Positions 53,625 to 62,445 of a stretch of DNA of 64,000 nt are shown in pieces. Every line of letters starts with the position of its first letter. Within the stretch, counting starts at the first letter, position 1. The DNA is from Lysobacter prati (lineage in GTDB: Bacteria > Pseudomonadota > Gammaproteobacteria > Xanthomonadales > Xanthomonadaceae): the NCBI RefSeq assembly GCF_009765215.1, contig NZ_VLNV01000003.1:186001-250000 (forward strand), in the 5' to 3' direction. The notes under the pieces were generated by a model. The model worked only from the letters and a program-made list of their open reading frames with translations. It had not been told where the DNA came from and ran no database searches. Made by a program: the position numbers and the translations under genes.

Positions 53625-54059
53625 CTACGCGGTGCGCGGATGGTTCAGCACCAGCCAGTACAGCCCGACCTGCTTGACCGCCCAGACGAACTGCTCGAAG
53701 TCGACCGGCTTCTGAATGTAGCTGTTGACGCCCAGCGCATAGCTGGCTTCGACATCGAACGGTTCGGCACTGGTGGTCAGCACCACCACCGGCAAGGTCC
53801 GCGTCGCTTCGTTGGCACGCACCGCCTGCAACACCTCGCGACCGTCGACCTTGGGCAGGTTGAGGTCGAGCAGCATGATCGAGGGCAGGTCCTCGGGGTC
53901 GCGATCGCTGTATTTGCCACGGGCAAAGAGGTAGTCGAGGGCTTCGGCGCCGTCGCCGACGACCATCAGCCGATTGGCGATCTTGGCCTCATCGAAGGCA
54001 AGCCTGGTCAGCTCGACATCGTCTGGATTGTCCTCGACCAGCAGGATTTCCTTATGCAT
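53625..54059 (-). CDS. Single-domain response regulator (Rcp1-like)
   Basis: 144 residues, receiver only. Acidic pair in LLVEDNPDD, phosphoacceptor Asp65 (IMLLDLNLPKVDG), Thr in VVLTTSAE, and Lys in YIQKPVDFEQF. ATG 54059 overlaps the kinase stop (TGATG), so the two are coupled. Rcp1-like regulators accept phosphate from PAS or phytochrome-type kinases. With no output domain it must act by protein contact. Confidence 0.94.
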   Translation of the reverse strand: MHKEILLVEDNPDDVELTRLAFDEAKIANRLMVVGDGAEALDYLFARGKYSDRDPEDLPSIMLLDLNLPKVDGREVLQAVRANEATRTLPVVVLTTSAEPFDVEASYALGVNSYIQKPVDFEQFVWAVKQVGLYWLVLNHPRTA

Positions 54060-55192
54060 CAAATACCATCCTCCGCCGCGGTGACCGGCAACTTGAGGGT
54101 AAAGATGGCACCGGCTTCGGGCTGGGATTCGGCCCGGACGCTACCGCGATGTCGCTCTGCGATGCGTCGGGCGATCGCCAGCCCCAGACCGTGACCACCC
54201 CCCTGATCCGGTCCGTGCAGCCGCTGGAAAGGCTCGAACAGCTTGTGAGCATATCTCATGTCAAATCCGATGCCCTGGTCACGGATCTGCACCTGCAGCG
54301 TGTCGCCATCGCGGCAACCACTGACGTCGATGCGGATCGGCTCGCGATCGCGCGAGAACTTCCAGGCGTTGTCCATCAGCTGCACCAGCAGCAGCTTGAG
54401 CAGGCGTTCGTCGCCCTCGACCTGCAGGTCCGGCTGCACGCGGATCTCCGCGCGGCGCTGCGGGTCGGCGTCCTGCAGCTCGGCACCGACCCAGTCGGCC
54501 AGCAGGCTCAGGTCGACCGTGGTTGCCTTCAGGTCGGCCCGGGTGACGTAGGACAGGTCGTTGAGTGACGTGAGCAGGCCACTCATGCGTGCCGCGGCAG
54601 CGCGAATGCGCGTCAGGTAATCGCGGTCGGTGTCGTCGAGCCGCGCATTGGCGCGATCGGCGAGCAGCGCCGAGAAGCTTTCGATCGATCGCAACGGCGC
54701 GCGCAGATCATGCGAGACCGCATCGGCAAACAGTTGCAGCTGGCGGTTGGAGACGTCGCGAGCGGCATGCTCGGCTTCGGCGCGCGATTCCAGCGCCAGC
54801 TCGGCGGCGCGCTGCGCGCTGATGTCGCGCAACTGCACCAGCAGATACAGCGGCGAGCCGAAATCGTCGCGCATGACGGCGATGTTGATGTGTGCCCAGA
54901 TGGTCTGGCCACTGCGATGCAGATAGCGCTTCTGCGCATCGAGCACGGGAATGCTGCCGTCGATCAGGCCACGCAGGTAGGTCTGTGTGAGCGAGATGTC
55001 GTCGGGATGGGTGAAGGCAACCGTCGGTCGACCAACGACTTCCTGGGCGCTGTAACCGAACATCCGCTCGAATGCCGGATTGACCTCGACCCAGTGTCCG
55101 TTCAGATCGACGATCGCCATGCCGACACCGGAGGCGGCCATTGCCAGCCGGAAGCGGTCGACTCCGGTTTCTTGGCCGGTGGTGTTGCTCAT
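54059..55192 (-). CDS. PAS-domain sensor histidine kinase
   Basis: 377 residues, cytoplasmic (no membrane span). One PAS domain (about 12-125: RLAMAASGVGMAIVDLNGHWVEVNPAFERMFGYSAQEV), a HisKA box SHDLRAPLRSIESFSALL with phosphoacceptor His161, and HATPase motifs (NAWKFS, DQGIGFD, GGGHGLGLAIARRIAERH). ATG 55192 gives the MSNTTGQETG start; the open frame beyond runs into untranslated sequence. Coupled with the Rcp1-like receiver downstream. The ligand of the PAS domain is not evident. Confidence 0.92.
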   Translation of the reverse strand: MSNTTGQETGVDRFRLAMAASGVGMAIVDLNGHWVEVNPAFERMFGYSAQEVVGRPTVAFTHPDDISLTQTYLRGLIDGSIPVLDAQKRYLHRSGQTIWAHINIAVMRDDFGSPLYLLVQLRDISAQRAAELALESRAEAEHAARDVSNRQLQLFADAVSHDLRAPLRSIESFSALLADRANARLDDTDRDYLTRIRAAAARMSGLLTSLNDLSYVTRADLKATTVDLSLLADWVGAELQDADPQRRAEIRVQPDLQVEGDERLLKLLLVQLMDNAWKFSRDREPIRIDVSGCRDGDTLQVQIRDQGIGFDMRYAHKLFEPFQRLHGPDQGGGHGLGLAIARRIAERHRGSVRAESQPEAGAIFTLKLPVTAAEDGI

Positions 55193-55484
55193 CGGAGGGT
55201 GACTCGTAAACCTGCCGCAATGGCGGAGTGTATCCAACCCGATTGTGACGGGGTGGTGGACGGGTTGGGAAGCCAGCCTGTGCCGGCCGATCAAGCACAG
55301 TGAGTGCAATGGACCTGCAAGATGCCGCCTCGGGCCGGGCTGGCCGGCGGACCGGCCGCGATCAGCATCACAGAATGCGGCTGCCGGGGGAGTCGGCGCG
55401 CCGCAGAACCCGAGCGCGTGGTTGCAACGGCGATGTCGGCGGTGCCAGTACTGTCGTCATTTGCCCATCACGCTTCGTCCGGGA
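55193..55484. other. 292-bp gap between PAS kinase and radical SAM gene; no gene seen
   Basis: Open frames here are shadows on the opposite strand. No promoter, repeat or RNA element was recognised with confidence; some GC-rich short inverted stretches (near 55340-55370) are not distinctive. Confidence 0.5.
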
Positions 55485-56573
55485 TCAGAACAGTTCGCCC
55501 TGCGGTGTTGGCTTGCGTGGAGGCACGAACAACGACGTGTCCAGCGGCGGCAGTCGTCCAAACCCCAGGCGCTTGTGCGCCTTGCGGAAGCGCTGCTCGA
55601 TCAGTTGCGCGAACGGCCCCTGGCCGTGCATGCGGCTGCCGAAGGCACTGTCGTAATCCTTGCCACCGCGCATCTGCTGGACCAGGCTCATCACGTGTGC
55701 GGCGCGCTCCGGGTAATGCAGTTGCAGCCATTCGCGCCAGACCTGCTTGAGTTCGTGGGGCAGGCGCAGCAACACGTGGCCGGCCGAGCCGGCGCCGTGA
55801 TCGCGCGCGGCCTCGAGGATCTGCTCGATCTCGCGGTCGTTGATCATCGGAATGACCGGGGCGACCATCACCCCGACCGGCACCCCGGCATCGGCCAATG
55901 TGCGCATTGCCTTCAGGCGCGCGTGCGGCGCCGATGCACGCGGTTCCATCCGTGCCGACAAGTGGTTGTCGAGCGTTGTGACCGAGAAGTAAACCGTCGC
56001 AAGACCGCGCCGGGCCATCGGCGCGATCAGGTCGAGGTCACGGGTGACGGCGGCATTCTTGGTGATCAGGCTGAACGGGTGCGAGCAGGCCGACAGCAGT
56101 TCGATCAGTTCGCGTGTGATGCCGTAGCGGCGCTCGATGGGCTGGTAGGAGTCGGTGTTGATGCCCAGCGCGATCGGTTCGCAGCGGTAGCCCGGGCGAG
56201 CGAGTTCGGCCTGCAGGCGTTCGGCGGCGTTGGTCTTGGCGAACAGGCGTGTTTCGAAATCCAGGCCCGGCGACAGGTCGAGATACGCGTGCGAGGGGCG
56301 GGCAAAGCAGTACACGCAGCCGTGCTCGCAACCGCGGTAGGGATTGACCGACTGGCCGAAGGCGATGTCGGGCGAGTCGTTGCGGCTGATGATGCTGCGC
56401 GCGCGTTCTTCTGTGACCTGCGTCTGCGGTCGCGGCGTGTCGGCCAGCTCCTCGTAAACCGAGCCCCAGCCGTCGTCCTCGCCGCGCGCGACCGTGCCCG
56501 CGTAGCGGCCGTCGACCTGCGAGGCCGCGCCGCGACCCTTGATCGGTTGCTGGGCTTTACGGGCGTCGTCCAT
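55485..56573 (-). CDS. Radical SAM protein, PA0069 family
   Basis: 362 residues. The [4Fe-4S] motif is CEHGCVYC (NPYRGCEHGCVYCFARP), with the family-specific RSIISRNDSPDIAFGQSVNPYRGC ahead and ALGINTDSYQPIERRYGITRELIELL behind. ATG 56573 gives the MDDARKAQQPIKGRGA start. The family resembles spore photoproduct lyase-like radical SAM proteins, but its reaction is not known to me. Monocistronic. Confidence 0.92.
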   Translation of the reverse strand: MDDARKAQQPIKGRGAASQVDGRYAGTVARGEDDGWGSVYEELADTPRPQTQVTEERARSIISRNDSPDIAFGQSVNPYRGCEHGCVYCFARPSHAYLDLSPGLDFETRLFAKTNAAERLQAELARPGYRCEPIALGINTDSYQPIERRYGITRELIELLSACSHPFSLITKNAAVTRDLDLIAPMARRGLATVYFSVTTLDNHLSARMEPRASAPHARLKAMRTLADAGVPVGVMVAPVIPMINDREIEQILEAARDHGAGSAGHVLLRLPHELKQVWREWLQLHYPERAAHVMSLVQQMRGGKDYDSAFGSRMHGQGPFAQLIEQRFRKAHKRLGFGRLPPLDTSLFVPPRKPTPQGELF

Positions 56574-56716
56574 CCCGCCGAGGGTACTGCGTCCGGGTCG
56601 CAGTGACTGAGACCGGACCGGCGCATCGCTGGCATGTGCCATGCGTGCGGCTTAGCCTAGGGCCAGCCTGCCATTCGCTGGACAGGTACCTGACCAGACG
56701 AAATGGAGCGGTTCCG

Positions 56717-58153
56717 ATGCTAGAAGCCCTGCAGGCGGCCTGGTCCACGTTGCTGGATGTCGAGCACCTGCGGCTCTATCTGGTGCTGGGATGGATCGGT
56801 TACCTGGTGTGGTTGGGCCTGTGGATCGTGCTGCAGAAGCGCGAGCCGGTGGCGACCCTGAGCTGGCTGATCAGCCTGGCCGCGCTGCCTTACGTCGGCT
56901 TCCTGATCTATTACTTCTTCGGTCCGCAGCGCATCCATCGCCAGCGGCTTCGCCGCGGTCGCTCGCGCGCGACGCTACAACCGCTGCCCGAGGGGCTTCA
57001 CCCCTCGCCCGAAGCCATCGAGCTGGCGCGGCTGGCACAAGCCACCACCGGCCTTCCGCCGATTACTGCCACGTGCGCGGAGCTTCTGATCGATGGCGCC
57101 GCCAAGTACACCGCGCTGCTTGCCGCGGTCGCGACGGCCCGCGATCACGTCCATTTGGAGTACTACATCTTCCTGCCCGACGGCACCGGCACTGCATTGC
57201 GCGATGCACTGGCAGAGCGCGCACGCGCGGGCGTGCAGGTGCGGCTGCTGCTCGACGCGGTCGGATCGGGCAAGACCAGGCGCCGCTTCCTGCAGCCGCT
57301 GGTCGAGGCCGGTGCCGAAGTCGCGTGGTTCCATCCGATGAAGATGTACTGGTTCTGGAAGCGGCCGTGGCTGAACATGCGCACGCACCGCAAGATCGTC
57401 GTGATCGACGGCCGGGTCGGATTCACCGGCGGTATCAACATTACCGACGACGAAGACGAGCGCTTGCGCAAGGACGCCTATCGCGATCTGCACCTGCGCC
57501 TGGAAGGCGACGTGGTGCGCGAGCTGCAGCAGGTGTTTGTCGAGGACTGGGCCTACGCCACCGGGCAGCCGCCCATCAGCCTGCACAATCCGCCGCCGCA
57601 GCTGGGCTCGATCTCCACACAGGTCCTGGTGTCAGGTCCGGACTCGGACTGGGAAGCCATCCACCGCCTGCACGTGTCTGCCATCCATTCTGCGCAGCGG
57701 CGCGTCTGGCTGGTCACGCCGTACTTCGTGCCCGGTGAGGCCGCGCGCATGGCACTGACGTCGGCGGCGCTGGGTGGTCTGGACGTGCGGCTGCTGGTGC
57801 CGAAGGTGTGCGACAGCAAGCTGGTGACCCTGGCGGCGCGGTCCTACTTCGACGAACTGCTCGTCGCCGGCGTGAAGATCCACGAGTACGGCCCGCGCAT
57901 GCTGCACAGCAAGGCGCTGTTGTGCGATGACGACCTCGCCATCATCGGCAGCGCCAACTTCGACCACCGCAGCTTCCGCCTGAATTTCGAGGTGTCGGTC
58001 ATGTTCCGCGACGCGGGCGTGGGCGCGGAGCTGGCGCGGTTGATCCAGGGCGAGTGCAATCTGGCGCCGCGCGTCCGCGACGATCGCGCCCGGCCACTGT
58101 GGGGCACCCGGGTACCCGAAGCCCTGGCCCGGCTGGTCTCGCCGGTGCTGTAA
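56717..58153 (+). CDS. cls: Cardiolipin synthase
   Basis: 478 residues. Two N-terminal membrane spans (about 18-38 and 48-70), then the phospholipase-D superfamily domains with both HxK-x4-D motifs: HRKIVVIDGRVGFTGGINI and HSKALLCDDDLAIIGSANFDHRS. GGAG Shine-Dalgarno about nine bases before ATG 56717. Condenses two phosphatidylglycerols to cardiolipin at the inner membrane. Whether ClsA or ClsC type cannot be decided; the length and N-terminal spans fit ClsA. Confidence 0.95.
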   Translation: MLEALQAAWSTLLDVEHLRLYLVLGWIGYLVWLGLWIVLQKREPVATLSWLISLAALPYVGFLIYYFFGPQRIHRQRLRRGRSRATLQPLPEGLHPSPEAIELARLAQATTGLPPITATCAELLIDGAAKYTALLAAVATARDHVHLEYYIFLPDGTGTALRDALAERARAGVQVRLLLDAVGSGKTRRRFLQPLVEAGAEVAWFHPMKMYWFWKRPWLNMRTHRKIVVIDGRVGFTGGINITDDEDERLRKDAYRDLHLRLEGDVVRELQQVFVEDWAYATGQPPISLHNPPPQLGSISTQVLVSGPDSDWEAIHRLHVSAIHSAQRRVWLVTPYFVPGEAARMALTSAALGGLDVRLLVPKVCDSKLVTLAARSYFDELLVAGVKIHEYGPRMLHSKALLCDDDLAIIGSANFDHRSFRLNFEVSVMFRDAGVGAELARLIQGECNLAPRVRDDRARPLWGTRVPEALARLVSPVL

Positions 58154-58271
58154 TCCGCCGCGCGAAGCGACTGACCGGCGGTCGCGGCGGGCCGGTAATC
58201 GGGTGCTGGCACCGCGGTGGCGCAGGCTAAACTGCCGACGCCGTCGAAATCCCATACGGAGCATCGCCCTA

Positions 58272-58535
58272 ATGCACTGGCTTCTACTTTTGTTGGCCCT
58301 GGCTGCCCTCGCCGTCGCGTTCAAGACCTCGTCGGTGGCCGTGCTGATCATCTGCCTGCTGGCAGCACTGGGGCTGGCGCTGGCCTGGGTGATGAAGCTG
58401 CTGGCACAGCGCGTGGACAGCCAGAGTCGCGACATGTCGATGATGCTCGATCCGATGGAACTGCGTCGCCTGCGCGAGCAGGCCGAGGCTCGCCGCACCA
58501 CCGGCAATCCCCCGGGCGCGCCGCCGGCCGCCTGA
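58272..58535 (+). CDS. Small hypothetical membrane protein
   Basis: 87 residues with two closely spaced hydrophobic spans (about 3-19 and 22-47), then a charged cytoplasmic tail (RVDSQSRDMSMMLDPMELRRLREQAEARR) and a Pro/Ala end. A TAAACT -10-like box is at about 58228-58233, but no obvious Shine-Dalgarno. Family not recognised. Confidence 0.7.
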   Translation: MHWLLLLLALAALAVAFKTSSVAVLIICLLAALGLALAWVMKLLAQRVDSQSRDMSMMLDPMELRRLREQAEARRTTGNPPGAPPAA

Positions 58536-58687
58536 TCGGGGTCATACGACAGGGGTGGCCCTGCGGCCTCTGAGCGCCGGCCGTGATCGACGTTTCACGC
58601 GCCCCGCCGCGGGGCGCCTGCTAGCATGGCCGCGCCCCAGGCACGGCGCACGCTCTCGGGCGGGTGCCGAATTCAGAGGAGCCCCCC

Positions 58688-59179
58688 GTGAACCTGTCCG
58701 TTTTGTGCTGCCTGCCGTTGCTCGCCGTGGCCTTCGCCACCACCGCGCAGCCGCTATCCCAGGTCGATCCCGCCAGCGTGCCGGCGTCCACCAGCGCCAC
58801 TCCGGCCACGGCCGTGGCCGGCTGCGGGCGCATCAGCGTCTTCGACGTCGCGCCGCGCAGCAAGGACCTTTATCGCGCGCGACTGATGAATGTCGACGGC
58901 AAGTTGCCCGGTCCGACAGCCGCGCGCAGCTACCGCGTCAACGCCGGCAAGCACGCGCTGGAAGTGGCCGAACTCATCGACGAGAGGCAGTTCAACGATG
59001 TGCAGCTGCGCCAGCGCGTAAAGCAGTCCGACCGCTACAAGACTATCGAGCTGGACGTGCAGCCCAACACCACTTATCTCCTCGCCGCGCACCTGATCGA
59101 GGCGAACCGCAACGACATCATCGGCCAGACCTACTGGGAACCGGTGATCTTCAGCCAGAGCAGTGAAGCGTGCAATTGA
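58688..59179 (+). CDS. Hypothetical periplasmic protein (GTG start)
   Basis: 163 residues. GTG 58688 is chosen because AGAGGAG lies seven bases upstream; the longer frame from GTG 58664 is not supported. A signal peptide ([22 protein letters not shown], here cut) is followed by a Pro/Thr linker with one Cys, then a compact domain (about 40-155) with [20 protein letters not shown] and [20 protein letters not shown]. No family recognised. PdxJ lies downstream and partly overlaps in reading space. Confidence 0.7.
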   Translation: MNLSVLCCLPLLAVAFATTAQPLSQVDPASVPASTSATPATAVAGCGRISVFDVAPRSKDLYRARLMNVDGKLPGPTAARSYRVNAGKHALEVAELIDERQFNDVQLRQRVKQSDRYKTIELDVQPNTTYLLAAHLIEANRNDIIGQTYWEPVIFSQSSEACN

Positions 59180-59219
59180 GCCGACTTTTCTTTCCGTCGC
59201 GACGTCGGGTCACGGCGCA

Positions 59220-59981
59220 GTGACCGTCCTCAGCGTCAACGTCAACAAGATCGCCGTCCTGCGCAACTCTCGCGGTGGCGACGAACCCAACGTGGTCGCC
59301 GCGGCGAAGGCATGCCTGGACGCCGGCGCGCATGGGATCACTGTCCATCCGCGTCCCGACGCCCGGCACATCCGCACTGACGACGTGTATGCGCTGTCGG
59401 AGCTGACGCGCGAACGCGGCGTCGAGTTCAACCTCGAAGGCAACCCATTCGCGCCGGCGCGTGCCGGCTATCCGGGCTTCCTCACGTTGTGCGAACAGGT
59501 GCGTCCGGCGCAGGCGACGCTGGTGCCGGACGGCGATGCGCAACTTACCTCCGACCACGGTTTCGACTTCGTCCGCGATGCCGGTCCACTGCGGCCGATC
59601 GTGGATGCGCTCAAGGCGATGGGCTGTCGCGTCAGTCTGTTTGCGGATGCACACACTGAAGCAGGGCGCCTGGGCATCAATCACGCGGCGGCAGTGGGTG
59701 CCGATCGGGTCGAGTTGTACACCGGCCCCTATGCGGAGGCATTTGCTGCCGGCAGCGGTCGGGCCATGGCAGCGCAGTTCGCCGAAGCCGCACGACGTGC
59801 CGGCGACGCCGGCCTGGGCATCAATGCCGGGCACGATCTCAGCCAGGCCAACCTGCGGTTCTTTCTGCAGCAGGTACCGGGCGTGCTCGAGGTTTCGATT
59901 GGTCACGCGCTGATCGGCGAAGCGATCTACCAGGGCATCGACACGACCATCGATTCGTATCTGCGGATCCTTTCGCCGTAG
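59220..59981 (+). CDS. pdxJ: Pyridoxine 5'-phosphate synthase
   Basis: 253 residues. Condenses 3-amino-2-oxopropyl phosphate with deoxyxylulose 5-phosphate in vitamin B6 synthesis. TIM-barrel signatures: [75 protein letters not shown] and [18 protein letters not shown] 59220 fits the family start. The N-terminus [15 protein letters not shown] differs from the E. coli VNIDHIATLRNARG and matches the Bacteroidetes-like clade. No acpS or pdxA adjoins. Confidence 0.95.
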   Translation: MTVLSVNVNKIAVLRNSRGGDEPNVVAAAKACLDAGAHGITVHPRPDARHIRTDDVYALSELTRERGVEFNLEGNPFAPARAGYPGFLTLCEQVRPAQATLVPDGDAQLTSDHGFDFVRDAGPLRPIVDALKAMGCRVSLFADAHTEAGRLGINHAAAVGADRVELYTGPYAEAFAAGSGRAMAAQFAEAARRAGDAGLGINAGHDLSQANLRFFLQQVPGVLEVSIGHALIGEAIYQGIDTTIDSYLRILSP

Positions 59982-60001
59982 CGCATTGCGGATGTCTTAT
60001 C

Positions 60002-60029
60002 GGCAGGAGCCAGCAAGCTGGCTCCTGCC
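60002..60029. terminator. Bidirectional hairpin between pdxJ and exbD
   Basis: GGCAGGAGCCAGC-AA-GCTGGCTCCTGCC, a 13-bp perfect stem, between convergent genes. There is no long T tract, so it might be a palindromic repeat acting as a weak terminator. Confidence 0.6.
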
Positions 60030-60056
60030 CATGCGGTTGGACGGCGGAGCGAATGC

Positions 60057-60482
60057 CTATTGCCAGGCGATGTCGCGAAGACCGCTGCGCTGCGCTTCTG
60101 CCAGGGCCCAAGCGAACCCCTGGTAGTCGGCGTCGCCATCTGCGGCGACCTGCAACACGGCGTGCGGACTGCGTCGTGCCAGTTCCTGCAACGCCGGCGT
60201 CAGTTCGGCTCGTGCCAGCGCGACGCCATCGAGCCGATACGTACCATCGTTGCCGACACGCAGTTGCACCCGCGGCGGCGGGTCGCTGCGATCGGGCGTC
60301 GGGGTGTATTGGGGCAGGCGCATGTCGAGGCGTCCGGTCAGTGCCGGCGTGGCGACCATGAAGATCACCAGCAGCACGAGCAGGACGTCGACCAGCGGGG
60401 TGATGTTGATCTGGGCGACGGCGCGATGCTCGCCGTGCGCCGATAGGCGGGAGTCGGACAGGTAGAACGCGGAGACGGCCAT
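60057..60482 (-). CDS. ExbD-family biopolymer transport protein (third, stand-alone)
   Basis: 141 residues. Single N-terminal span with the essential Asp: INITPLVDVLLVLLVIFMVATPAL, then the periplasmic ExbD/TolR domain. ATG 60482 follows GGAGG at six bases. It is opposite in strand to the TonB-C-like gene next door and separate from the exbB-exbD-exbD cluster, lacking its own exbB. It resembles ExbD as much as TolR; the partner is unknown. Confidence 0.9.
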   Translation of the reverse strand: MAVSAFYLSDSRLSAHGEHRAVAQINITPLVDVLLVLLVIFMVATPALTGRLDMRLPQYTPTPDRSDPPPRVQLRVGNDGTYRLDGVALARAELTPALQELARRSPHAVLQVAADGDADYQGFAWALAEAQRSGLRDIAWQ

Positions 60483-60725
60483 ACGCAACCTCCATGGGGC
60501 CCCATGCCCGGTTGCACGCTACGCCTGGCCGGTGGCGGCAGGCAAGCATCCCGATTCCCCACGTCGCCCGGCGCGCGCCGCTTGTCTGTTTGTCGTGGCC
60601 TGCCGTAGTCTCGCGCGAGCGGGGTGGGGACTTTGCCGAATCAGGTCGTTGGCCGTTGCTCGCCAGCGGCGAAACGTCACCTACTGCGCTCCCGAATCAT
60701 TCGCAACGTCCAGACAGGAGGTCTC

Positions 60726-61490
60726 GTGGATCGTGCTTCTCTGACTCTCGCTCTTTCGCTTGCACTCGTTCCGCTCGCGGTATCGGCTGGCGAACCTGCC
60801 CCCCAGGGACCGGTATTGCTCAGGATGCAGGCGGCGCTCGATGTCGATCGCGAAGGTCGCGTCACGCAGGTCGAGTTCGTCGACAAACTCGCGGTGCCGG
60901 ATGTGATCCGACAACGCGCAAGGAAGGTCGCGTCGGGTTGGCGTTTCCAGCCGCCCATGAAGGATGGCAAGGCGGTGAGCGGGCGCACCTACGCCGGCGT
61001 CCAGGCCTGCGTCGTGCCCGTCGCCGAGGACCTCGACGTCTCGATCGCGTTCGGTGGCAACGGTCCGGCGTCGTTCCACGTGACGCCGAACAAGCCGCGT
61101 TCGATGGCGCTGCCTATCGACGTATTGCAGGAGCGGGGCATCACCCGACTGCAGGGAAAGATCACCTACGTGGTTGGCGTCGGTGGCCGCGCGACGCTGG
61201 AATCGGCCACGCTCGACGAGCCGGCGCTGCAGGCGCAGTTCGGGGAGATGTGGAAGCGCGATCAGCGCGAGATCATTCGCTACAGCCGCTATCTGCCGGA
61301 GATGGTCGACGGCGTGGCCATTCCGACGCGACTGGAGTTCACCTCGATCCTGCAGTGGACCCAGGACATGGACTCTGTGCGCGACGATGCGCGCAGGGCA
61401 GACGAGCAATCGGATGCCTGTCGCACGCTGCGCGGTGAGGACGGCGAGCGCATTGCCAGCGACAGTCCGTTCAAGCGAACCGAAGGCTAG
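60726..61490 (+). CDS. Periplasmic protein with TonB-C-like domains (no TonB anchor)
   Basis: 254 residues from GTG 60726, which has AGGAGG six bases upstream. Signal peptide (about 1-20, ending VSAGEP). First domain (about 27-85: LDVDREGRVTQVEFVDKLAVPDVIRQRARKVASGWRFQPPMKDGKAV) is a TonB C-terminal-like fold; a second region (about 140-215: GKITYVVGVGGRATLESATLDEPALQ) is reminiscent of it. No proline-rich spanner or membrane anchor, so not a classical TonB. Between the third exbD and the tonB cluster; function inferred only. Confidence 0.65.
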   Translation: MDRASLTLALSLALVPLAVSAGEPAPQGPVLLRMQAALDVDREGRVTQVEFVDKLAVPDVIRQRARKVASGWRFQPPMKDGKAVSGRTYAGVQACVVPVAEDLDVSIAFGGNGPASFHVTPNKPRSMALPIDVLQERGITRLQGKITYVVGVGGRATLESATLDEPALQAQFGEMWKRDQREIIRYSRYLPEMVDGVAIPTRLEFTSILQWTQDMDSVRDDARRADEQSDACRTLRGEDGERIASDSPFKRTEG

Positions 61491-61493
61491 GGC

Positions 61494-61524
61494 AAAAAAA
61501 ACGCCGCCCGAGGGCGGCGTTTTC
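61494..61524. terminator. Bidirectional factor-independent terminator
   Basis: A-tract, then AACGCCGCCC-GA-GGGCGGCGTT, then TTTT: a GC-rich stem flanked by A and T runs, between the stop of the TonB-C-like gene (61490) and the stop of the exbD gene (61549). Functions in both directions. Confidence 0.85.
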
Positions 61525-61548
61525 ACGACGGTAAGCGACACCGATCGG

Positions 61549-61965
61549 TCAATCGTTCTGGACGAAGCCGATCTTATCCATATCAGCATTCTTCGCGTGA
61601 GCGAGCACCTTGGCCAGGATGCCGTAATCGGCGTCCGGGCTGGTATCGATCTCGAGCATGGGCTGGTTGGTCGGGTCACGCTGGACTTCGACCTGCATCA
61701 TGCTCTGGATCGCGGTGATCGGCTGCGGCGCGTCATTCCAATACACCTGGCCCGAGGCGTCGATCCGCAGCCTGATCGGCGGCGGCGGCTCTCGCGTCTG
61801 CGGCGGTGGGTTCAGCGACTTCTGCGGAAGGTTTACGTCGATCGGGTACGTCAGAGGAGGCGCCGTGACCATGAAGATGATCAGCAACACCAGCATCACG
61901 TCCACGAGGGGCGTGACGTTCATGTCCGCCATCGGACCGCCACCGGATTTCGATGCAAATGCCAT
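61549..61965 (-). CDS. exbD: ExbD biopolymer transport protein (exbD2 position)
   Basis: 138 residues. N-terminal span with the essential Asp in [22 protein letters not shown] and an ExbD periplasmic domain (about 45-135), with a Pro-rich patch ([11 protein letters not shown]). Last gene of tonB-exbB-exbD1-exbD2, 15 bases after its paralogue. In Xanthomonas campestris the exbD2 product is dispensable for iron uptake but affects plant interaction (from memory); here the role is inferred. Confidence 0.93.
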   Translation of the reverse strand: MAFASKSGGGPMADMNVTPLVDVMLVLLIIFMVTAPPLTYPIDVNLPQKSLNPPPQTREPPPPIRLRIDASGQVYWNDAPQPITAIQSMMQVEVQRDPTNQPMLEIDTSPDADYGILAKVLAHAKNADMDKIGFVQND

Positions 61966-61980
61966 ATCTGGATCTCCGGA

Positions 61981-62403
61981 TTAGCGAGGTTCTTTAAGCG
62001 CCATGAAACCGACCTTGCGCATGCCCTGGGCCTGCGCAACCTGTACCACCTCGGACACGATGCGGTACTTGGTCGTCTTGTCGCCGCGGACGTTGATCTG
62101 CGGCTGCGGGGTCTTCTGCGCTTCGATCGACAGACGGCTCTCGAGCAGATCCTTGGTGATCGGCTCGTCGTTCCAATAAAGGCTCCCGTTGTCTTCCACC
62201 GTGATGTTGATCGGCGTGACCGGCGGGGCCTTATCGGGACGCTTGTCCAGATTGGCTTGCGGAAGATCGACCTGGACCTTATGCGACATCAGCGGTGCGG
62301 TGATCATGAAAATGATCAGTAGCACCAGCATCACGTCGACAAGCGGCGTGACATTGATCTCGGCCATCGGGCCGCCGCTATCGTTGCCTGTACTGAAGGC
62401 CAT
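61981..62403 (-). CDS. exbD: ExbD biopolymer transport protein (exbD1 position)
   Basis: 140 residues with span [27 protein letters not shown] containing the proton-path Asp. Periplasmic domain shares SLYWNDEPI with its paralogue QVYWNDAPQ. Partner of ExbB and TonB in transducing proton-motive force to outer-membrane receptors. Second from the end of the operon. Confidence 0.94.
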   Translation of the reverse strand: MAFSTGNDSGGPMAEINVTPLVDVMLVLLIIFMITAPLMSHKVQVDLPQANLDKRPDKAPPVTPINITVEDNGSLYWNDEPITKDLLESRLSIEAQKTPQPQINVRGDKTTKYRIVSEVVQVAQAQGMRKVGFMALKEPR

Positions 62404-62445
62404 GTACGAACTCCAAACCTACTGCGAGAGGGCGTCGGTTATTGC

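Noticed and set aside
55201-55480. Possible plus-strand small genes between the PAS kinase and radical SAM gene
   Set aside because: Frames lack Shine-Dalgarno sequences and recognisable protein features, and run into sequence antisense to the radical SAM gene.
58664-58687. Upstream GTG start for the 58.7-kb hypothetical protein
   Set aside because: GTG 58688 has an excellent AGAGGAG and gives a signal peptide; the earlier GTG has no ribosome-binding site.
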